Shown one piece after another: positions 1-8,302 of a stretch of 64,000 nt of DNA. Within the stretch, counting starts at the first letter, position 1. Each line of letters starts with the position of its first letter. This DNA is from Afipia sp. (lineage in GTDB: Bacteria > Pseudomonadota > Alphaproteobacteria > Rhizobiales > Xanthobacteraceae). The notes under the pieces were generated by a model. It ran no database searches and was not told where the DNA came from. It saw nothing but the letters and a program-made list of their open reading frames with translations. The stretch lies in NCBI GenBank assembly GCA_024508675.1, contig JANINQ010000021.1, positions 248,001-312,000 on the forward strand, written 5' to 3'. The position numbers and the translations under genes are program-made.

Positions 1-34
1 GCAGGACACCCGTCATATGATCGAATTTCTTCAT
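1..34 (-). CDS. 5' end of a further gene in the peptide-transporter operon (partial)
   Basis: Only eleven codons lie inside the window. On the minus strand a GGAGG sequence stands just before an ATG at 34-32, and the frame then reads MKKFDHMTGVL to the window edge. It begins 20 bases after the stop of the upstream ABC ATPase, so it is very probably the next gene of the same operon. The product cannot be named from so few residues. Confidence 0.6.
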   Translation of the reverse strand, partial: MKKFDHMTGVL

Positions 35-53
35 CCTTGTTTCCTCCCTGTTG

Positions 54-1082
54 TTATTGCGCGACTGGCGCATTTTGATTGTTCGGCGGCGGTCCTTCCG
101 CCGAAGCGAAATGACAGGCAACCATGTGCCCGGGCTTCAGCTCCCGCCATGCGGGCACTTCGGCGGCACAGCGCGGCTGCACGGAAGGACAGCGCGTGCG
201 GAATCGGCACCCCGACGGCGGAGCCACCGGGCTCGGGATTTCGCCTTCGAGAATGATGCGCTTGTCGACCCGCATGCTGGACGGCAGCGGAATAGGCTCG
301 GCGGAGAGCAATGCTTTTGTGTACGGATGCAACGGCCGCTCGATCACGTCTTCAGTCGGACCAAGCTCCATCAACTTGCCGAGATAGGTCACGGCAATGC
401 GATCGGAGACGTGGGAGACGACGGAAATGTCGTGGGTGATGAAAACGTAGGTCAGCCCGAATTCGCGCTGCAGATCGGTGAAGAGATTGAGCACGTCACC
501 GCGGATCGACACGTCCAGCGCAGCCACGACCTCATCGCAGACGATGACCTTGGGCCGCAGCGTCAGAACGCGCGCGATGTTGACACGCTGTTTCTGCCCG
601 CCCGAGAGTTGGTGCGGATAACGCCCCGCGGTTTCCGGCGAGAGCCCCACCCGCTCCAGCGCCGCGATGCCGCGCTTGCGGCGAGATGCATCGTTGCCCT
701 CGCGCATCACCTCCAGCGGTTCGATCACGCTGTCGATGATCGTCATGCGCGGATTGAGCGCCGCATTGGGGTCCTGGAAAATGATCTGATAGTCGCGCCG
801 GTGTTTCCTGAAATGGCCGGTGCCGAGCGACGCCGGATCCGTTCCGTCGTGCAGGATCTGGCCATGCGTCGGCGCGATCAGCGACACCAGCGCCCGGCCC
901 AATGTCGTCTTGCCCGAACCGGATTCGCCGATCACCCCGAACGTTTCGCCGGCGCGAACCTCGAAGTTCATGCCGTCGATGGCCTTCACGGTGTCGCGGC
1001 CATCGCGTGTCGGGAAAAGAATGCGCAGGTCGCGCACCGAGAGAATGCTGTTTGCCGCCTGATTGCGTTGCGTGCCCGACAT
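54..1082 (-). CDS. Oligopeptide/dipeptide ABC transporter ATP-binding protein (OppF/DppF type)
   Basis: This 342-residue protein is the second ATPase of a peptide-type ABC importer; it hydrolyses ATP at the cytoplasmic face to drive uptake. Visible are the Walker [10 protein letters not shown], the signature LSGGQKQR, Walker B-type VIVCDEVV followed by ALD, and the C-terminal oligo_HPY extension with its Cys pattern (CRFRTRC). Walker B has VV where most family members have PT, a small deviation. Its ATG overlaps the stop of the upstream ATPase by one base (TGATG), so translation is probably coupled. Permeases and the binding protein are not in the window, so the substrate is inferred only from the subfamily. 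Confidence 0.93.
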   Translation of the reverse strand: MSGTQRNQAANSILSVRDLRILFPTRDGRDTVKAIDGMNFEVRAGETFGVIGESGSGKTTLGRALVSLIAPTHGQILHDGTDPASLGTGHFRKHRRDYQIIFQDPNAALNPRMTIIDSVIEPLEVMREGNDASRRKRGIAALERVGLSPETAGRYPHQLSGGQKQRVNIARVLTLRPKVIVCDEVVAALDVSIRGDVLNLFTDLQREFGLTYVFITHDISVVSHVSDRIAVTYLGKLMELGPTEDVIERPLHPYTKALLSAEPIPLPSSMRVDKRIILEGEIPSPVAPPSGCRFRTRCPSVQPRCAAEVPAWRELKPGHMVACHFASAEGPPPNNQNAPVAQ

Positions 1083-2176
1083 CAGTTCACCGCCCCCGGC
1101 AACGTCAAGTCCGGTGCGCGCCAGCAGCGTGCCATGCGGCCTGCTCCCACCTCGATCATCGGCTGTTCACGTTCACAGCCCGCCACGGCATGCGAGCAAC
1201 GGGGACGGAATCGGCAGCCGGCCGGCATGCCGGTCGGCGACGGAACGCGGCCGGGAATGGAAGGCAACACACCACGGCGCTGGCTGAGTCCCGGCAAGGA
1301 TCGCAGCAGCCCGGATGTATAGGGATGACGCGGGCGCATCAGCGCATCGTCCACCGGCGCGTCTTCCACGACTTCCCCGGCATACATGGTGATCATGCGC
1401 GTGCAGACTTCTGCCACCACGCCGAGATCGTGCGTGATGAAAATGAGCGCGGTTCCGGTCCGCTCGCTCAAGGAGCGCAACAGATCGGTGATCTGGGCCT
1501 GCACCGTGACATCGAGTGCTGTCGTCGGCTCATCCGCGATCAGAAGCTTCGGCTTGCAGATCAGCGCCATTGCGATCATCACGCGCTGACGCATGCCGCC
1601 GGACAGTTGATGCGGATATTCGTCGCAGCGCCGGCCCGGCGCGGGAATGCCGACTTCAGCCAGCGCGGCGATGGCACGCTCGCGCCCTTCCGCGCGGCTC
1701 GCCGGAAAATGCGCCCGATACGCTTCGCTGATCTGGTCACCGACAGTGAATACGGGATCGAGCGCGCTCATCGGCTCCTGAAAGATCATCGCGATGTCGC
1801 GGCCACGCACCGCGCGCATCTGCCGCGGCGACAGCCCGGCGAGATCGGTGCCCTCGAACAGGATTTCGCCTTTCACGCGCGCGGATTGCGGCGGCAGCAG
1901 ACGCAGCAGGGACAGACCCGTCACCGTCTTGCCGCAACCGCTCTCACCGACGATCCCGACACGTTCACCGGGCTTGATCGCGAAACTCACATTCTTTGTG
2001 ATCGGCAGTTCGCCTTCGGCTGTCGCGAACGACAGCGAAAGACCGCGCACGTCCAGCAATCGCGATGCTGATTGCGGATGCACCTGTATGGGATCGGATA
2101 AGTCCGTCGCGCTTGCCATCGCGCGATCAGACGAAAAACCGGGGTTTCGTGACTGGCGTCCGCGCCAGGCAACCAT
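1082..2176 (-). CDS. Oligopeptide/dipeptide ABC transporter ATP-binding protein (OppD/DppD type)
   Basis: This is the first ATPase of the peptide importer, 364 residues as drawn. It carries Walker A GESGCGKT, signature LSGGMRQR, Walker B LLIADEPTTALD, and the oligo_HPY tail with CRFRPRC. The first ~20 residues do not look like the family and neither candidate start has a clear Shine-Dalgarno sequence; an internal ATG at 2119 would give a product of more usual length. It is first in the leftward operon and divergent from a GntR regulator, which likely controls it. Confidence 0.92.
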   Translation of the reverse strand: MVAWRGRQSRNPGFSSDRAMASATDLSDPIQVHPQSASRLLDVRGLSLSFATAEGELPITKNVSFAIKPGERVGIVGESGCGKTVTGLSLLRLLPPQSARVKGEILFEGTDLAGLSPRQMRAVRGRDIAMIFQEPMSALDPVFTVGDQISEAYRAHFPASRAEGRERAIAALAEVGIPAPGRRCDEYPHQLSGGMRQRVMIAMALICKPKLLIADEPTTALDVTVQAQITDLLRSLSERTGTALIFITHDLGVVAEVCTRMITMYAGEVVEDAPVDDALMRPRHPYTSGLLRSLPGLSQRRGVLPSIPGRVPSPTGMPAGCRFRPRCSHAVAGCEREQPMIEVGAGRMARCWRAPDLTLPGAVN

Positions 2177-2395
2177 CGCGGCGAGCCATCGCGCTCACCG
2201 GAAGCACAAGGGTCCATGTTACGCGTGGCGCATTCATCACTCGTCCCTTCCCTGCCTTGCCCGGTCTTTTGCCGGTTCGATCATTCGCCTTTGGCCGGAC
2301 CGTCTTCCGGTCCTTGAACAGGCGATTTTCCGGACAAAAGCGACCTAACTTGATCGCTGGTCCGGTGTGCCGGGATGAAAGATCATCGTTTGTCG

Positions 2396-2407
2396 ATTGT
2401 CAACAAT
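2396..2407. promoter_or_regulatory. Candidate GntR/FadR operator in the divergent intergenic region
   Basis: The 296-bp gap between the transporter operon and the GntR gene contains the palindrome ATTGT-CA-ACAAT, with GT/AC at the core positions favoured by FadR-subfamily regulators. A TTGACT hexamer starts at 2407, immediately after it. The operator role is inferred from position and symmetry. Nothing else recognisable was seen in this gap. Confidence 0.5.
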
Positions 2408-2472
2408 TGACTTTTTATACTAGAATACGGGCATAGGTTCGATGTGCGAACCCACTGATAGAGAACGACATC

Positions 2473-3261
2473 ATGGCAGCAGCCTTCCGAAACCCGATGG
2501 CCGCAGGGGACGATGAAGCCGAGCGAAAGTTCGCCGCGCGAACAATCTCCGATCAGGTCGCCGACGAACTTGGCGCCGAAATTGTCGCCGGACGCCGCAA
2601 GGCCGGCGAGCGGCTGGTGGAGCTCGACCTCGCGCGGGACTTCGGGGTTAGCCGCGGCCCGATCCGCGAAGCCATCCGGATTCTCGAACGCCGCCGCCTG
2701 ATCGAATTGCTCCCCCGCCGGGGCGCATATGTGCGCCCGCTCTCGCTGAAATCGATCGCGGACCTGTTCAATGTGCGTATGGCGCTGTCGCTGCTGGCAG
2801 CGCGTGCGATGGCGACCGCCCCGATTGAAAGCTATGTCGAGACACTGGCGCGGCGGTGCGCGGAACTGGAGGCAATGGTCGAGCACGGCGATCCGATGGC
2901 CTTCGCTAAGGTCACGACACGGGCGGTGAAAACGGTTGCACGTGGCTCAGGTAACGAGCTTCTGGTCGAATTGCTCACAGACCTCGCCAACCAAACCGTC
3001 TGGACGACGATCTGGCAGAATCCCCTCGACTACCAGACGCGCGACCTGCGCCGGCTGGCCACCGATCTGATGACGTCAACGCTCGAAGCCATCAGACGGC
3101 GCGATCCGGACACCGCCGTTGCAAGCCTTGGAAGGCTGCTCGAAGAAGACCGCGACCGGGCGCAGGAAACGCTCTCCCAGATGCGCGGCGAATCCCTCAA
3201 CCTTCGCGCGCTGTCACAAAGCGAAGCGCGAGCGCCGGAAGCAACAGCGCGCGCAGGTTGA
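2473..3261 (+). CDS. GntR-family transcriptional regulator, FadR subfamily
   Basis: This is a 262-residue DNA-binding regulator. The N-terminal winged helix spans about residues 20-90 and includes the recognition-helix pattern DFGVSRGPIREAIRIL and the wing RRGAYVRPLS. An all-helical FCD-type ligand domain follows from about residue 95 to 235. It is transcribed away from the oligopeptide ABC transporter genes, a common arrangement for a local repressor that responds to the transported compound or a breakdown product. The effector cannot be told from sequence. Confidence 0.93.
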   Translation: MAAAFRNPMAAGDDEAERKFAARTISDQVADELGAEIVAGRRKAGERLVELDLARDFGVSRGPIREAIRILERRRLIELLPRRGAYVRPLSLKSIADLFNVRMALSLLAARAMATAPIESYVETLARRCAELEAMVEHGDPMAFAKVTTRAVKTVARGSGNELLVELLTDLANQTVWTTIWQNPLDYQTRDLRRLATDLMTSTLEAIRRRDPDTAVASLGRLLEEDRDRAQETLSQMRGESLNLRALSQSEARAPEATARAG

Positions 3262-3353
3262 CACCCACTCTTACGCAAATTGACAAAGCGCGACGCCACA
3301 AAGAAAATCGGCGGTGAAGAACACCACACCGCCGATCAGGAAAGCGTCACCTC

Positions 3354-4478
3354 ATGGTCAGTCATCGACTCCATGCCCTCGACGGTTTGCGTGGTGTCGC
3401 CATCCTGCTGGTGATGGGCTTTCACTATTTCTATCACCTGGAGTCGTTCTACTATAAATCGACCCTGTATCCTTACGGCGAAACGTTCAGCAATGTCCTG
3501 ATCTTCAAGTATGGATATATGGGCGTCGAGTTGTTCTTCATCATCTCCGGCTTTGTCATCGCCATGACGCTGGAGTCATCGCGATCGATCCTTGATTTCG
3601 TGATCCGCAGGTTCGTCCGGATCTGGCCAGCACTGATCGTCTCGGCGGTTCTCACATTTTTTCTGCTGAACTGGTCCGATGCACCGTTTGCTCTCACCCG
3701 CCGCCAGTTCTGGCCAAACTTCCTGCCTTCGCTGACGCTGACGCCGACATCGCTCTGGTCGGGACTGTTTCCGAAAGTCGATTTCGTCACCGGCGTCTAC
3801 TGGTCGCTGGTTGTCGAGATCAGGTTCTATATGATCGCTGCAATCCTGTTCTGGCTGTTCGCGCGGGACAAGCTGGCGCGCAACCTCGTGATCTTCACCG
3901 TTGTGATCTACATCGCCCGTGCGCTGCTTCGGCGCGTCATGCCGGGATATAACGGCGTGTTCGATGCCCTGTTCATTCCGGACTACATGCCATGGTTCGC
4001 GGCAGGAGCCGTGTTCTATGAACTCTACAAGGAACGCCTCGCAAAAGCGGCTGCGCTTGTCATGCTGGCCGTTATGTATGTGCTGATCGCGAGGATCAGC
4101 ACAAATTATGCCGTGATCGGACGCGATCCGATCATCGCCAGCACTGCGGCATTCTTTTTTCTGGCGCTGTTCTGGCTGCTGTCGACAAAACCGTCAGCGG
4201 TCAGCTTCCTTGAGATTCGCCCTCTCGTCTGGATCGGCGAGTGCAGCTATTCAGTTTATCTCTATCACTACGCGGTCGGGATGATCCTGATCTCGCAGAT
4301 ATCGAAGACGATCGGGCTCGGTCAGCAATTGCTGCTGGTCGCTGCGGCTTCGTTGTTCGTGCTGATTGTCGGCCGGATATCCTATGCCATGGTTGAAAAT
4401 CCAAGCCGCCGCTGGCTCACGAAGGTGTTGATCGGACCACCGCAAAAACCTGCCGCAGCGGCTTCCCCGGCCTCATAA
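3354..4478 (+). CDS. Acyltransferase 3 family membrane protein (O-acetylase type)
   Basis: A 374-residue polytopic membrane protein starting with the family signature LDGLRGVAILLVMGFHY, where the His in GFHY is the conserved putative catalytic residue. About ten hydrophobic segments follow, including FFIISGFVIA near residues 62-72 and a typical ending with YHYAVG and SYAMVENPSRRWL. The family transfers acyl groups to sugars of lipopolysaccharide, Nod factor or other glycans; the acceptor is unknown. It begins about 90 bp after the GntR gene but has no evident functional tie to it. A truncated relative lies at 31508-31762. Confidence 0.9.
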   Translation: MVSHRLHALDGLRGVAILLVMGFHYFYHLESFYYKSTLYPYGETFSNVLIFKYGYMGVELFFIISGFVIAMTLESSRSILDFVIRRFVRIWPALIVSAVLTFFLLNWSDAPFALTRRQFWPNFLPSLTLTPTSLWSGLFPKVDFVTGVYWSLVVEIRFYMIAAILFWLFARDKLARNLVIFTVVIYIARALLRRVMPGYNGVFDALFIPDYMPWFAAGAVFYELYKERLAKAAALVMLAVMYVLIARISTNYAVIGRDPIIASTAAFFFLALFWLLSTKPSAVSFLEIRPLVWIGECSYSVYLYHYAVGMILISQISKTIGLGQQLLLVAAASLFVLIVGRISYAMVENPSRRWLTKVLIGPPQKPAAAASPAS

Positions 4479-4509
4479 CAATCAGGCGCGGATTATCAGC
4501 AGGTGAACC

Positions 4510-5304
4510 CTATTTGCCTTTGAAGGTCGGCCGGCGCTTGCCGAGAAACGCGCCGACGCCTTCCGCAAAATCCGCGGTGCCGATGCACGCGCCAAACCCT
4601 TTCGCTTCAGCCGCGAGCTGATCGTGCAGCGAGTTGTCCAGCGATCCGCGCAACAGCTTCTTGGTCTGACCGAAGGCGAAAGTCGGTCCATCCGCTAGAC
4701 GCCGCGCCAGCTTGTCGGTCTCGCTGACGAGATCGGCCGCCGGCACCACGCGGTTGACCAGACCGAGCCGAAGCGCCTCCGGCGCATCGTAGACATCGGA
4801 CAGCAATGCAATTTCCATCGCCTTGCGCAGGCCGACCAGCCGCGGCAGCGTCCATGACGATGAACCGTCCGGGCTGGTGCCGAGCTTGGAATAGGCCAGC
4901 GTGAAAATCGCATTGTCTGCCGCGATGGCAAGATCGGTTGAAAGCGCAATGCTCATCCCCGCTCCCGCGACCGCTCCCTGCAGGCTCGCGATCACCGGCT
5001 GCGGCAGCCCGGCCAGAATTTCGAGGCCTTCATGCAGCGGCTCCATGATCGTCGGCACGCGAACGCGCACTTCTTCCGCCGGCCCCTCGAATGCGGAAAT
5101 ATCGCCGCCCGCCATGAAGGCGCGGCCTTCGCCCGCGACAACAACAACACGATTGCCGGAATCGGCAGCAACGCTTTTGCAGGCCGCAAGAAACGCATCC
5201 GCGGCGGCCACGCTCAAGGCATTCAGGACTTTCGGACGGTTGAAAACGATCCGCGCAATCGGACCATCGACTTTCAGAAGCACCGGCTGATCTGACACTG
5301 GCAT
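4510..5304 (-). CDS. Enoyl-CoA hydratase/isomerase family protein
   Basis: This 264-residue crotonase-fold protein acts on acyl-CoA thioesters in the cytoplasm. Oxyanion-hole signatures are visible in AFMAGGDIS and GAVAGAGMS. The residue that is Glu in classical hydratases appears as Asp (TSPDGSSSW), the pattern seen in isomerase-type members such as PaaG, so an enoyl-CoA isomerase role is at least as likely as hydration. It is followed by no obvious fatty-acid genes, so its pathway is not fixed by context. Confidence 0.9.
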   Translation of the reverse strand: MPVSDQPVLLKVDGPIARIVFNRPKVLNALSVAAADAFLAACKSVAADSGNRVVVVAGEGRAFMAGGDISAFEGPAEEVRVRVPTIMEPLHEGLEILAGLPQPVIASLQGAVAGAGMSIALSTDLAIAADNAIFTLAYSKLGTSPDGSSSWTLPRLVGLRKAMEIALLSDVYDAPEALRLGLVNRVVPAADLVSETDKLARRLADGPTFAFGQTKKLLRGSLDNSLHDQLAAEAKGFGACIGTADFAEGVGAFLGKRRPTFKGK

Positions 5305-5357
5305 TTCCCCTGGGGACTGTTTCTTTCAACAATCGGTAGGACGGAAAGACCGGAGCG

Positions 5358-6731
5358 TCAACGCACCCTGAGGCGCAGGAAACTCATGACGCAGCCGAGC
5401 GCACCGAAGCCCGCCCCGAGCGCGAGCGCCAGTGTCGCGCCTTCTCGGTCGGCGATCGCGAAACACAGCGCCGCCAGCGCCGCGCCGATGGTCTGCCCGA
5501 TCAGCCGCGCGGTGGCGACGATGCCGCTTGCGCCGCCGCTGCGTCCGGCCGGTGCGCTGCTCATGATGGCTTTCATGTTGGGAGACTGGAAAAAGCCGAA
5601 GCCACAGCCGCAGATCGCCATGCGCCAAATAATGTCGAGCACACTTGGCGATGGAGGCAGCATTGCCAGCAGCGCCATGCCGACACCCAGCAGCAGCAAG
5701 CCGAGGCCGCCCAGCATGCCAGCAGGATGGCGATCCGACAGCCGCCCTGCAATCGGTGCCATGATGGTGACCACGATCGACCACGGCGTCATGAAAAATC
5801 CGGTCTCAACCTGGGTCCGGTGCAGCACATCCTCGAAGTAGAACGGCAGCGACACGAATGCGAGGCCTTGCACCGCGAATGAACACACCGCTGTGGCAAC
5901 GGAGAGGGAAAACATCGGCCTGCGGAACAGGTCGATGGGCAGCATCGGCGCCGGATGTCCCGCCTGCCTGCGGATGAGCAGCGCACCGAAGATCACGGCG
6001 CCTGCGAGTTCGACGGCAACCAGCCAGGCAGATGCCTTGTGCGCCGCGCTACCGATCCCGACAATGAAAAGGCAAAGGCTGATCGAGGTCAGCAGCGCGC
6101 CGGGAATGTCGAAGGCATGAGTTGCGCGCGGTGTCGCTGGCACCGTCTTCATGCCGATCAGCATCGCGGCAACACCGAACGGGATGTTGATCGCAAACAG
6201 CCACGGCCATGACGCGACCGCAAGAATGCCGGACGCAAGCGCCGGACCGAGCGTATAGGCTGTGCCGACCACCAGCGCGTTATTGCCGAAGCCGCGCCCG
6301 TGAAGATGGGAGGGATAGACGAACCGGACAAGCGCCGTGTTCACACTCATCACCGCCGCCCCTCCCAATCCCTGCAGGACACGAGCGACCAGCAGGGACG
6401 GCAGCGACCACGCCAGCGCGCAGGCCAGCGAGGCGATGGTGAACAGCAAGAGACCCCACAGATAGATCCGCTGATGACCGACGATCTCGCCAAGCGCCGC
6501 AAGCGGCAGCAAGCTCGCGACCATGGCGATCTGATAGACGTTCACGACCCAGATCACATCGGCCGGTGTCGTGTTGAGATCGGCCGCAATCGCTGGAAGC
6601 GCGATATTGGCAATGGCGGTGTCGAGCGCGGCCATCGCCAATGCGGTAAAAATCGCAAGGATTGCCCACCGCCTGCGCTCTGGCGGAAGCCCATCGGTCA
6701 CCGGTGGCAGCTTCGCAGAAATTGCATCCAT
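5358..6731 (-). CDS. MFS drug:H+ antiporter (DHA2/EmrB-like)
   Basis: A 457-residue inner-membrane transporter with 13-14 hydrophobic helices. It shows the DHA2 hallmarks ALDTAIANIALPAIA near residue 37, WVVNVYQIA near 60 and a motif-A-like GEIVGHQRIYLWG near 82. It is likely a proton-driven exporter of drugs or metabolites. It stands 53 bp downstream of the enoyl-CoA hydratase start on the same strand, so the two may form a transcription unit with the transporter first. The substrate is not predictable. Confidence 0.9.
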   Translation of the reverse strand: MDAISAKLPPVTDGLPPERRRWAILAIFTALAMAALDTAIANIALPAIAADLNTTPADVIWVVNVYQIAMVASLLPLAALGEIVGHQRIYLWGLLLFTIASLACALAWSLPSLLVARVLQGLGGAAVMSVNTALVRFVYPSHLHGRGFGNNALVVGTAYTLGPALASGILAVASWPWLFAINIPFGVAAMLIGMKTVPATPRATHAFDIPGALLTSISLCLFIVGIGSAAHKASAWLVAVELAGAVIFGALLIRRQAGHPAPMLPIDLFRRPMFSLSVATAVCSFAVQGLAFVSLPFYFEDVLHRTQVETGFFMTPWSIVVTIMAPIAGRLSDRHPAGMLGGLGLLLLGVGMALLAMLPPSPSVLDIIWRMAICGCGFGFFQSPNMKAIMSSAPAGRSGGASGIVATARLIGQTIGAALAALCFAIADREGATLALALGAGFGALGCVMSFLRLRVR

Positions 6732-6886
6732 TTCGCGAAGTGTCCTGAACGGTTCGCGGGCGGTATGATTTGCTTATCTAGCCCGAACGCCCCTTCGCCT
6801 GCACTGGCATCACTGCATGCGGCATATGCGCAGCCCCGCAAGGCACACCAAACCTCTACACAACCGCGTGACTATTCGTAGTGACG

Positions 6887-7990
6887 TCAACGGAAGCTCA
6901 GGGGTTCCTCACCGAGATAGCGCACCCGCGCTTCTGTCCATTCGTCGCTCTGGATCGTATGCAGGATCTCGATCGACAATGGTTTACGCAACGGACTATC
7001 GGGAGACAGCGCAAATGCGTAGCTCTGTGCTTCGATGGATACATCAAGCACCTTGAGCCGCGACGCATAGCCCTGACGGATGGCCCATGTCATCAGCGGC
7101 TTGTCATAGACGAACGCATCCAGGCGTCCGAGGCGAAGTGCTCTTAGGCCCTCGCCGAGATTGTCGTAGGACTGAAACTTGAGCTTGCGTCGGATCAGAT
7201 CGCCCTCCGACGACGTGCCCTTGACGGTTCCGACGCGGACCGCCGTGAGATCGGCGACGCTGGCAATCGTGCCCTGAATTTGCGATGTGGTCAGCACCGA
7301 CGTGACGCCTGCGGTGAACACCGCGATGGTGATCACCGACACCACGAGCCAGATCGTCGCGACAAGGCGGCCGAGAATGGTCTGCGGTCCCTTCTCCGCC
7401 GACGAGCGCTGCGTCATCGCCAGCGTCGACCACCACACGCTCGAGCTGATCCCCTTGGTGACGCTGCCGCCGAAATACTCGTTCTGCCGCCGCTCCAGCA
7501 GCCACACCAGAATTCCCGCACCCAGCGTGAGGCCGATTAACGCGACCACCGCCTGCAGGAAGTTGAACGATGTCATCGCCCGTCGCAGGGTGCCCCAGTT
7601 CATGACGCTGACGATCGGAACGGCGATACCCGTACCGGTGGAATAATAGGCCTGCGTGAAATCGAGAATCTTCTCGCGGTCGACAGTTACCGTGATCGCG
7701 CCGACCGCAATGTCCAACTTGCCAGCGGCCGTCTGCCCGATCAGTTCGGGCATGTCCTTCGCTTCGACAAAGCGATAGTGCAGGTTCTGCGCCTTTGCGA
7801 CCTGCCGCCAAAGCTCGATGCTAAGGCCCGACCATGTGCCGTCGGCACCCTTCAGCGCAAACGGCGGCGCATCCTTCACACCGACCACCAGTTCACGCGG
7901 GGCGACGGCCGACGTCGCATCCTGCGCCTGCGCGAACGGCAGGACCGATAACCACATGATCAGCAGAACGGCGATCCGCAAAACCATCAT
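6887..7990 (-). CDS. Ionotropic-glutamate-receptor-like ligand-gated channel (split periplasmic-binding domain plus two-helix pore)
   Basis: The 367-residue protein has a signal peptide (1-22) and a first half of a family-3 solute-binding domain (about 30-135). Next come a transmembrane helix at about 143-165, a pore-loop segment at about 183-200, a second helix at about 207-233 ending in SVLTTSQIQG, and the second half of the binding domain (240-367). This is the GluR0-type order. Bacterial relatives usually carry TVGYG in the pore, whereas here T193 is followed by QRSSAEKGP, so the potassium selectivity filter is missing. Ligand and ion are unknown. A GGAGAG ribosome site precedes the ATG. 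Confidence 0.85.
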   Translation of the reverse strand: MMVLRIAVLLIMWLSVLPFAQAQDATSAVAPRELVVGVKDAPPFALKGADGTWSGLSIELWRQVAKAQNLHYRFVEAKDMPELIGQTAAGKLDIAVGAITVTVDREKILDFTQAYYSTGTGIAVPIVSVMNWGTLRRAMTSFNFLQAVVALIGLTLGAGILVWLLERRQNEYFGGSVTKGISSSVWWSTLAMTQRSSAEKGPQTILGRLVATIWLVVSVITIAVFTAGVTSVLTTSQIQGTIASVADLTAVRVGTVKGTSSEGDLIRRKLKFQSYDNLGEGLRALRLGRLDAFVYDKPLMTWAIRQGYASRLKVLDVSIEAQSYAFALSPDSPLRKPLSIEILHTIQSDEWTEARVRYLGEEPLSFR

Positions 7991-8302
7991 CTCTCCGCAT
8001 CGCGATGCAATCCGCAGGTGGCGCCTGCGAATCCGATGACGAAGCTGTGACAGAATTTGGTGAGTGCCGCCTTACCAAAATGCGCGCCTTTGTCGCCGAT
8101 TACGCCGCCTCGGCCAGTGGCTCGGGCGCCCATCGACCGGCCATCCCTCTGAATGTACCGGCATACCTGGCAACGGCCGCCCATGCCTCGCAGGACCTTC
8201 TGTCCTCCGCATCCTCCTGCGAATGATACGCATTTTGAACCGCAAACTCATGCGTTGACGTTCGCCGCATGGCCGTGACAAGACCCGCCCACCGAGGAGC
8301 CC
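7991..8302. other. Divergent intergenic region, no gene seen
   Basis: This 312-bp region separates the leftward channel gene from the rightward CDF transporter. Short open frames cross it but none has both a ribosome site and plausible composition. TTGAAC and TTGACG hexamers near 8235-8265 could belong to the CDF promoter, but no convincing -10 partner was found. Confidence 0.5.
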
